This document shows, one piece after another, positions 59,246 to 64,000 of a stretch of 64,000 bases of DNA. The translations under genes and the position numbers were made by a program. The stretch is taken from positions 1-64,000 of the forward strand of contig JAFAEW010000043.1 of NCBI GenBank assembly GCA_023423835.1. Direction: 5' to 3'. The notes beneath the pieces are model-generated. The model worked only from the letters and a program-made list of their open reading frames with translations, made no database searches and was not told the DNA's origin. This DNA comes from Bacteroidota bacterium. Its GTDB lineage: Bacteria; Bacteroidota; Bacteroidia; Chitinophagales; Chitinophagaceae. Positions within the stretch are counted from its first letter, which is position 1, and each line of letters begins with the position of its first letter.

Positions 59246-59620
59246 TTAAAACGGCAGGTCGTCAATCACTTCCGAAGGCCTGTTTTCGTTACTATTTCCT
59301 GCGGGGTTATCAACATTTTCTGCACCGATTTTCACCTGTTCAATTCTCCATGCATCAAGGTTGGTGAAATAACTTTCTTTACCATCTTTTACCCATTTTG
59401 TGCCTCTTAAATTGAAGTGAACTTTTACTTCATCTCCAAGGTTAAACCGGTCGGGTAAGGCTGTTCTGTCCTGCGTACATTGAAACTTGATATAATTACT
59501 GATTTGTCGTCCTCCAAATTCATCTGTTACCTCAATTACAAATTCTCTGATCTTGAAGGTCTCGGTTCTTTGAACGATGTCGTACTTTTCTATCAGTTTG
59601 CCGATTATCTCAAATGCCAT
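59246..59620 (-). CDS. DUF3127 protein with SSB-like acidic tail
   Basis: This 124-residue protein is a DUF3127 member. It starts MAFEIIGKLIEKYDIVQRTE, then TFKIREFVIEVTDEFGGRQI, SNYIKFQCTQDRTALPDRFN and LGDEVKVHFNLRGTKWVKDG, the pattern of an OB-type beta-barrel. The last 25 residues are disordered and end in IDDLPF. That end equals the acidic tip of single-stranded DNA-binding proteins (D-D-x-P-F), which docks exonuclease I, RecQ, PriA and others. A role in DNA metabolism with a docking tail is therefore plausible but untested. It lies immediately on the dnaA side of the candidate origin and has a clear -7 element (59637-59644). The DUF3127 call is good. Confidence 0.88.
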   Translation of the reverse strand: MAFEIIGKLIEKYDIVQRTETFKIREFVIEVTDEFGGRQISNYIKFQCTQDRTALPDRFNLGDEVKVHFNLRGTKWVKDGKESYFTNLDAWRIEQVKIGAENVDNPAGNSNENRPSEVIDDLPF

Positions 59621-59636
59621 GTGGATATATTTTCTA

Positions 59637-59644
59637 CAAAGGTA
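59637..59644 (-). promoter_or_regulatory. DUF3127 -7 promoter element (TACCTTTG)
   Basis: TACCTTTG on the minus strand is an exact -7 match, 16 bases before ATG 59620. The element is identical to that of the S10 promoter. The -33 box is not obvious. Confidence 0.55.
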
Positions 59645-60197
59645 AGATTGTTTACGGCATGCGTCTCATTTTTTAATTTTATATCTATTGAAACGCTTTG
59701 CCATTGGGCGTTTCAGCGAATTGGGCTAGATATTATAAGTTTAACAGAAACTGTGGTTTTTGGAATATCTGAGAAAAAAAGTACGGGATTATTTGCGGGA
59801 AAATCCGGGTATTCAAAAATTAAAATTTGATGCCAGAATTTTAATAAATTTTTTTTTCTATCATTTCAATTTTTTCCAATCATCGGTTTTTTCATTTTGG
59901 GAATGAAGAGAATTTAAATTAAAATCGTTTACACGTTATAAATCAATCAGTATGAGAAAAAGAATTTATCTAACAATTTTTAATTCATTTTTAATTGTGT
60001 GGATAAATAAAATTTGAAATAAAATGTTCGTCTGCTAATGGTAAAAAACTAGAGACTAAAAAATTTTTTTTTCAACATAAAAGGTAGATATTCGTCCTCC
60101 GTCGCTAGATTTTTATGGCGAGATAAAACGCCTCAAAAATTTAGCTGCTGTACCTGAATTTAATTCCTGAAAATTATAAAAAATACTTTGGACAACT
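59645..60197. other. AT-rich candidate replication origin region
   Basis: This 553-base gene-free stretch lies between the DUF3127 gene and dnaA. It is very AT-rich, especially 59827-59930 and 60056-60080. It contains one perfect DnaA box (TGTGGATAA, the complement of TTATCCACA, at 59998-60006); a second, 8-of-9 copy lies at 59620-59628, just across the DUF3127 start. No other box was found by eye. A bacterial oriC often lies beside dnaA, so this is the best origin candidate in the window, though one box could instead serve dnaA autoregulation. Confidence 0.4.
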
Positions 60198-61628
60198 ATG
60201 ACCAAAACCGCTGATACTATATGGAACAATTGTTTAAAGATCATCAAAGATATAGTAGATTGGCAGCCTTATAAAACCTGGTTTGAGCCTATAAAGGCAG
60301 TAGAATTGAAAGGAAATGTGTTGTTGATTCAAGTACCCAGTCAGTTTTTCTTCGAATACCTGGAGGAACATTATATTAACCTGCTAGCTAAAATTTTAAA
60401 GCGCGAATTGGGTAAGGATGCAAGATTGGAATACCGCATAATGGTAGACAACGGCAACAATGGGAGAGCGGGTTCAATGGATGTGCCGGCCGGGCATACA
60501 AAGGTGTTTAACCAGAATGAAATGGACTTCCCGCTCGTAATAAATAACCCGGTGAAAAACCCGTTTGTGATCCCGGGTTTGAAGAAAATTCAGATCGATC
60601 CGCAATTAAATCATAATTATACTTTTGATTCATTTATTGAAGGCGATTGCAACCGGGTAGCGAGAAGGGCAGGAAAAACAATAGCCGAAAAACCGGGCGC
60701 AAGTTCTTTCAATCCTCTGGTGATCTATGGGGGCGTTGGATTGGGAAAAACACACCTCGCACAGGGGATCGGGAATGCTGTCAAAAAGGCACACTCCAAT
60801 AAAGTGGTGCTGTACGTCAGCAGCGAAAAATTTATCAACCAGTTCCAGGATCATAGCAGAAATAACGCGATCAACGACTTCATTCACTTTTATCAGTTGA
60901 TTGATGTTTTAATCATTGACGACATTCAGTTTTTCGCAAGGGCCGAACGAAGCCAGGACGCTTTATTCGCCATCTTCAATCACTTACATCAGAGTGGGAA
61001 ACAACTCGTGCTCACTTCTGATAAGCCTCCCAAAGATCTCGATGGCATGCAGGAAAGACTGCTCAGTCGTTTTCGTTGGGGATTGAGCGCCGATCTTCAG
61101 ATTCCGGATTATGATACAAGAATCGAGATTCTGCACCGGAAAATGAAGAATGATGGGTTAGATATGCCGGCAGAAGTAGTAAAATATGTAGCGTATAATA
61201 TTAATACCAATGTGCGTGAGCTCGAAGGAGCATTGATCTCGCTATTGGCGCAATCTTCCCTCAACAGAAGAGAGATTGACCTTGAACTTGCCAAAAAGGT
61301 TCTCCGGAATTTTATTAAGACGAGCAGTAAGGAAATTACCATTGAGGCGATCCAGAAAATGGTTTGCAGCTATTTCGATGTGCCTTATGAAAAATTGTTG
61401 CAGAAGACGAGGAAACGGGAGATCGTACAGGCCCGGCAGATCACCATGTACCTTGCAAAAGCATTCACGAAAAGTTCCCTGAAAACAATCGGTGAACATT
61501 TTGGCGGCAGAGATCATACAACCGTAATTCACAGTTGTCAAACGGTAAAAGACCTGATGGATACAGACAGCCTGTTTAAGGAAAATGTGTCTGAACTTAC
61601 ACAAAAAGTGCAACTGGCGGCGATGTAA
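60198..61628 (+). CDS. dnaA: Chromosomal replication initiator protein DnaA
   Basis: This 476-residue protein starts MTKTADTIWNNCLKIIKDIV. Its four domains are visible: domain I (to about 80), a short linker, the AAA+ domain with Walker A (VIYGGVGLGKTHLAQGIGNA) and Walker B (VLIIDDIQFFARAERSQDAL), arginine-finger region (MQERLLSRFRWGLSADLQIP), and the C-terminal DNA-binding domain with the signature FGGRDHTTVIHSCQTVKDLM. It opens the chromosome origin with ATP. Length is typical of Bacteroidota. ATG 60198 is preceded by the AT-rich candidate oriC. Transcription ends at 61653-61680. Neighbours (tRNA, Cas4-like) are unrelated; dnaN and recF are not beside it, unlike in many other bacteria. Confidence 0.98.
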   Translation: MTKTADTIWNNCLKIIKDIVDWQPYKTWFEPIKAVELKGNVLLIQVPSQFFFEYLEEHYINLLAKILKRELGKDARLEYRIMVDNGNNGRAGSMDVPAGHTKVFNQNEMDFPLVINNPVKNPFVIPGLKKIQIDPQLNHNYTFDSFIEGDCNRVARRAGKTIAEKPGASSFNPLVIYGGVGLGKTHLAQGIGNAVKKAHSNKVVLYVSSEKFINQFQDHSRNNAINDFIHFYQLIDVLIIDDIQFFARAERSQDALFAIFNHLHQSGKQLVLTSDKPPKDLDGMQERLLSRFRWGLSADLQIPDYDTRIEILHRKMKNDGLDMPAEVVKYVAYNINTNVRELEGALISLLAQSSLNRREIDLELAKKVLRNFIKTSSKEITIEAIQKMVCSYFDVPYEKLLQKTRKREIVQARQITMYLAKAFTKSSLKTIGEHFGGRDHTTVIHSCQTVKDLMDTDSLFKENVSELTQKVQLAAM

Positions 61629-61652
61629 CCTGCTGCCGGTTTAAATGATAGG

Positions 61653-61680
61653 TCCCTGCTGCCTGCAGGGATTTTTTTTT
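61653..61680 (+). terminator. dnaA intrinsic terminator
   Basis: TCCCTGC (61653-61659) and GCAGGGA (61665-61671) form a 7-bp perfect stem with a 5-base loop, followed by nine T. It is 24 bases after the dnaA stop. Confidence 0.9.
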
Positions 61681-61715
61681 GGGTAAATGTTTTTTCACCC
61701 TGCGGCGATCACCTT

Positions 61716-61742
61716 AAATAAAAAATCCCCTTATCGGGGATT
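61716..61742 (-). terminator. tRNA-Ser intrinsic terminator
   Basis: On the minus strand AATCCCC (61742-61736) and GGGGATT (61730-61724) form a 7-bp stem with a 5-base loop, followed by TTTTTATTT. It lies 9 bases after the tRNA 3' end. Confidence 0.85.
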
Positions 61743-61751
61743 GTTCTTTCG

Positions 61752-61840
61752 CGGTGAGGGAGGGATTCGAACCCTCGGTACAGTTTAACCCGTACGGCAG
61801 TTTAGCAAACTACTGATTTCAGCCACTCATCCACCTCACC
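61752..61840 (-). tRNA. tRNA-Ser (anticodon GCU)
   Basis: On the minus strand a complete class II tRNA can be folded. The acceptor GGTGAGG (61840-61834) pairs with CCTCACC (61759-61753). The D-arm lies in TGGATGAGTGGCTGAAATCA. The anticodon stem GTAGT/ACTGC holds loop TTGCTAA with anticodon GCT. A long variable arm (GTAC...GTAC) and a T-arm AGGGTTCGAATCCCT complete it. The long variable arm and G discriminator fit tRNA-Ser, reading AGC and AGU codons. CCA is not encoded. A terminator follows. Length is 89 bases. Confidence 0.96.
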
Positions 61841-62021
61841 TTTTGCCTTGTGGGCTGCAAAAATAGGAGTCAAATTGTTATAACCAAAATAAAAATGAAT
61901 TATCCGGCACAATAAAAAACTGAGAAGAATTTCGTATTCTGCAAAGCCGGTTTCGCTCCTCAACAGACGCTGCCCGGAGCGCCGGTTTTTTGAGGCGGCT
62001 TTTTTTTTCGTAATATTGAAA

Positions 62022-62702
62022 ATGGCCGAAAAACCTGTTAATCCCGGATTTTTGCTTTCAAAATCAACCTTTCTGATGGGGATGCAATGTGAAAAACTAT
62101 TGTACCTGAACAGGTTTGCCCCGCATCTAAAAACACCGCCCGATAAACATACGCTAAGGCTTTTTGACATGGGAAAGGCATTTGAACAAAAATATAAGTC
62201 GCAGTTTTCGAGGGCGGTCGATATGAAGGAACTTTTGAAAAACCGGTTCAGCCTTTACCCGGCCGAAACGCGGATGGCGATTGATGCCTTCCGGGAAGTG
62301 GTGATTTTCGAAGCGGGATTGCTGTTTAAAGAGGTATTGGTGCTGACAGATGTGCTCATTAAAAATATGGACGGCAGCTTTTCGGTTTATGAGATTAAAC
62401 TAAACCCGGAATTGACGCAAGCCATCTGGTGGGATTTGTCGATTCAGTACTATGTGTGTAAAAACAGCTTGCCAAACATCCGATCCTTCAATCTTGTTTC
62501 GCCGGATAGCGAAGGCGGATTTTCGGTGGTAAATTATCAGTCTGAACTTGAAAATCAAATTCCTTTTACCGAAGAAAGAATAGAAAGATTTAAATCGGTT
62601 TTTGACCTGTCAGCGCCTCCGCAGGTTGAAATGGGCCTCAGGTGCGAAAGACCCTATAAATGCGGTTTTAGTAATTATTGCAGATCAGCGAAGGCACAAT
62701 AA
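62022..62702 (+). CDS. Stand-alone Cas4-like PD-(D/E)XK nuclease domain protein
   Basis: This 226-residue protein starts at ATG 62022 (an in-frame TTG at 62016 adds two residues). It shows the motif order of Cas4/RecB-type nucleases: Cys23 in MGMQCEKLLYLNRF, a GKAFE segment near 51-55, Asp110 in VLTDVLIKN, Glu124 and Lys126 in YEIK, and Gln142 in SIQYYVC. Near the C-terminus come Cys208, Cys214 and Cys220 in CERPYKCGFSNYC. The four cysteines probably hold a 4Fe-4S cluster as in Cas4 and DUF2779 proteins; the length matches the N-terminal half of DUF2779. There is no CRISPR array or other cas gene in the window, so a DNA-repair or defence role is open. It is monocistronic, with GH3 46 bases downstream. 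Confidence 0.75.
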   Translation: MAEKPVNPGFLLSKSTFLMGMQCEKLLYLNRFAPHLKTPPDKHTLRLFDMGKAFEQKYKSQFSRAVDMKELLKNRFSLYPAETRMAIDAFREVVIFEAGLLFKEVLVLTDVLIKNMDGSFSVYEIKLNPELTQAIWWDLSIQYYVCKNSLPNIRSFNLVSPDSEGGFSVVNYQSELENQIPFTEERIERFKSVFDLSAPPQVEMGLRCERPYKCGFSNYCRSAKAQ

Positions 62703-62748
62703 GTTGTAAGTCGAACGAAAATTTTATATTGTGATTAAATAGACCGAT

Positions 62749-64000
62749 ATGAAATTTTGGACGATGATCGTTTTTTTGATTTTTTCCATTTCTACTTTTT
62801 CTCAAAACTTTTACGAAAAAACGCCGGAGGCAGTTCATTGGGTCGACAGCGTTTTTGCTTCCCTTAACCCCCAACAAAGGATTGCGCAGTTGATGGTGAT
62901 CAGGGAAAGTGGCATTTCACAATCGCAGCCGGTAATTTTTGACAAAGAGGTTGAGGCGGCCATCAAAAAATACAATATCGGATCGATCTGCCTTTTCCAG
63001 GGAAATCCTGATGAACAGGCGCGGTTTTTAAATTATTTTCAATCCATTGCACAAACGCCACTGATGGTTTGTATCGACGGAGAAACAGGCCTCGGCATGC
63101 GGATGACCGACAGCGTAATGAAATTCCCCTTTCAGCTAACACTCGGTGCGGTTTCAAATCCGGATCTTGTGTTCCGGGTGGGAAAGGCCATCGGCCGGCA
63201 ATGCAAACGGATGGGCATTCAGGTAAATTATGCGCCGGTTGTTGATATTAATAATAACCCCCGTAATCCCGTCATCGGATATCGTTCTTTCGGACAGGAT
63301 AAGGAACGGGTGGCTTTGCTCGGAACAAAGATGATGCTCGGGATTCAATCAGAAAACGTAATGGCATGTGCAAAACATTTTCCGGGTCATGGTGATGTGG
63401 CGGTGGACTCGCACCTTGATCTTCCGGTGATCAACAAATCGATGCACCAGCTATCGGAAATGGAATTATATCCCTTTAAGGTGCTGTTTGAAGCGGGAAT
63501 TGGCAGTGTGATGATCGCCCATTTGTCTATCCCTGCAATTGACAAGACCCCGCATTTACCTACTTCGCTGTCTAAAAAGAATGTAACCGGGTTATTGAGA
63601 AAGAAAATGGGATTTGAAGGAATCTCATTTACAGATGCCCTCGAGATGAAAGGGGTTACAAAATATTTTCCAAGCGGAGAGGCTTCAGTAAGGAGTTTGA
63701 TTGCGGGCAATGATATGCTTTGCCTGCCCGGCGATCTTGACAATACCATAAAAATGATCGAAAAGGCGGTAAAATCAGGGAGGCTGCATCAGGATGACCT
63801 GGATAACAGGGTAAAGAAGGTGTTGCTTGCCAAATACCATCTCGGGCTAAACGAGCGCCCGGTTGTTGAGACCGATAGTCTTGCAATTGCACTTAATGAG
63901 GATGTACAGGCATTAAGAAGCGAGGTGGCGAAAAGCTCGCTAACCGTCCTAAAACTGCAGGATGCACAATTTATTCCGCTTCCGGTAAAAAAGAGAATCG
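62749..64000 (+). CDS. GH3-family glycosidase (beta-N-acetylhexosaminidase type), cut by window end
   Basis: The visible 417 residues start at ATG 62749 with a signal peptide (MKFWTMIVFLIFSISTFSQ). The GH3 barrel follows: NPQQRIAQLMVIRESGI, QTPLMVCIDGETGLGMRMTD, VNYAPVVDINNNPRNPVIGY, the GH3 loop ACAKHFPGHGDVAVDSHLDL with the His/Asp pair that serves as acid/base in NagZ-like enzymes, and FTDALEMKGVTKYFPSG with the nucleophile Asp. This is the NagZ-like branch that removes beta-N-acetylglucosamine, as in peptidoglycan turnover. In Bacteroidota such proteins are often fused to a C-terminal serine-hydrolase domain; whether that is so here lies beyond the window. Confidence 0.93.
   Translation, partial: MKFWTMIVFLIFSISTFSQNFYEKTPEAVHWVDSVFASLNPQQRIAQLMVIRESGISQSQPVIFDKEVEAAIKKYNIGSICLFQGNPDEQARFLNYFQSIAQTPLMVCIDGETGLGMRMTDSVMKFPFQLTLGAVSNPDLVFRVGKAIGRQCKRMGIQVNYAPVVDINNNPRNPVIGYRSFGQDKERVALLGTKMMLGIQSENVMACAKHFPGHGDVAVDSHLDLPVINKSMHQLSEMELYPFKVLFEAGIGSVMIAHLSIPAIDKTPHLPTSLSKKNVTGLLRKKMGFEGISFTDALEMKGVTKYFPSGEASVRSLIAGNDMLCLPGDLDNTIKMIEKAVKSGRLHQDDLDNRVKKVLLAKYHLGLNERPVVETDSLAIALNEDVQALRSEVAKSSLTVLKLQDAQFIPLPVKKRI

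Noticed and set aside
62022..62702. CRISPR-associated Cas4
   Set aside because: There is no repeat array and no other cas gene in the window, so the protein is named only Cas4-like.

Overview
The window comes from a Bacteroidota chromosome, most likely the Chitinophagaceae/Chitinophagales. The signs are SusC/SusD pairs, T9SS type A sorting tails, DUF6252, DUF5004, DUF4961 and DUF3127 proteins, a long-form IspG with an inserted domain, promoters of the Bacteroidota type (TTG, about 17-21 bases, TAnnTTTG), few Shine-Dalgarno sites, and an S10-spc ribosomal cluster. All assignments are by eye from protein motifs and gene order; no search was run.

Layout. 1-6319: a LemA/DUF2207 pair, a DUF481-like outer-membrane protein, a glycine-zipper lipoprotein followed at once by a tiny two-helix membrane protein, a PNPOx-fold flavoprotein, a gene-free stretch holding a candidate 62-nt small RNA on the minus strand, and a T9SS cargo protein. 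6422-7603: an Lgt-like enzyme with an altered signature. 7600-26902: a polysaccharide utilisation locus (PUL). On the minus strand it reads ECF sigma factor, GH92 alpha-mannosidase, SusD, DUF5004, DUF4961, SusC, SusD, SusC. Divergently on the plus strand are an SGNH esterase, a GH38-like enzyme and a LacI-type regulator. Together they point to uptake and trimming of an alpha-mannose-containing, possibly acylated, glycan. 27049-29172: an S9A prolyl oligopeptidase.

29418-43324: the S10-spc ribosomal cluster in canonical order (S10 L3 L4 L23 L2 S19 L22 S3 L16 L29 S17 L14 L24 L5 S14 S8 L6 L18 S5 L30 L15 SecY Map). It is driven by a textbook promoter and has an unusually long, structured S10-L3 spacer. 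It ends at map, which abuts a BaiN-type flavoprotein; infA, rpmJ and the alpha-operon genes do not follow. 43407-46251: two tandem DUF6252 lipoproteins and a broken T9SS protein. 46537-51325: ispG, an FAD oxidoreductase, a HAD phosphatase and purC. 51447-54320: a lone TonB-dependent receptor. 54395-59620: YifB/ComM, RluD, a septoil-knot repeat protein, a large FAD protein and DUF3127. 59645-61628: an AT-rich candidate oriC and dnaA. The window ends with tRNA-Ser(GCU), a Cas4-like nuclease and the first part of a GH3 enzyme.

The most interesting items are the candidate small RNA (4773-4834), the S10-L3 leader, the glycine-zipper lipoprotein with its small membrane partner, the sigma-led PUL in SusD-first order with no FecR, the GH38-like enzyme with replaced catalytic motifs, the SSB-like tail on DUF3127, and the stand-alone Cas4-like protein.
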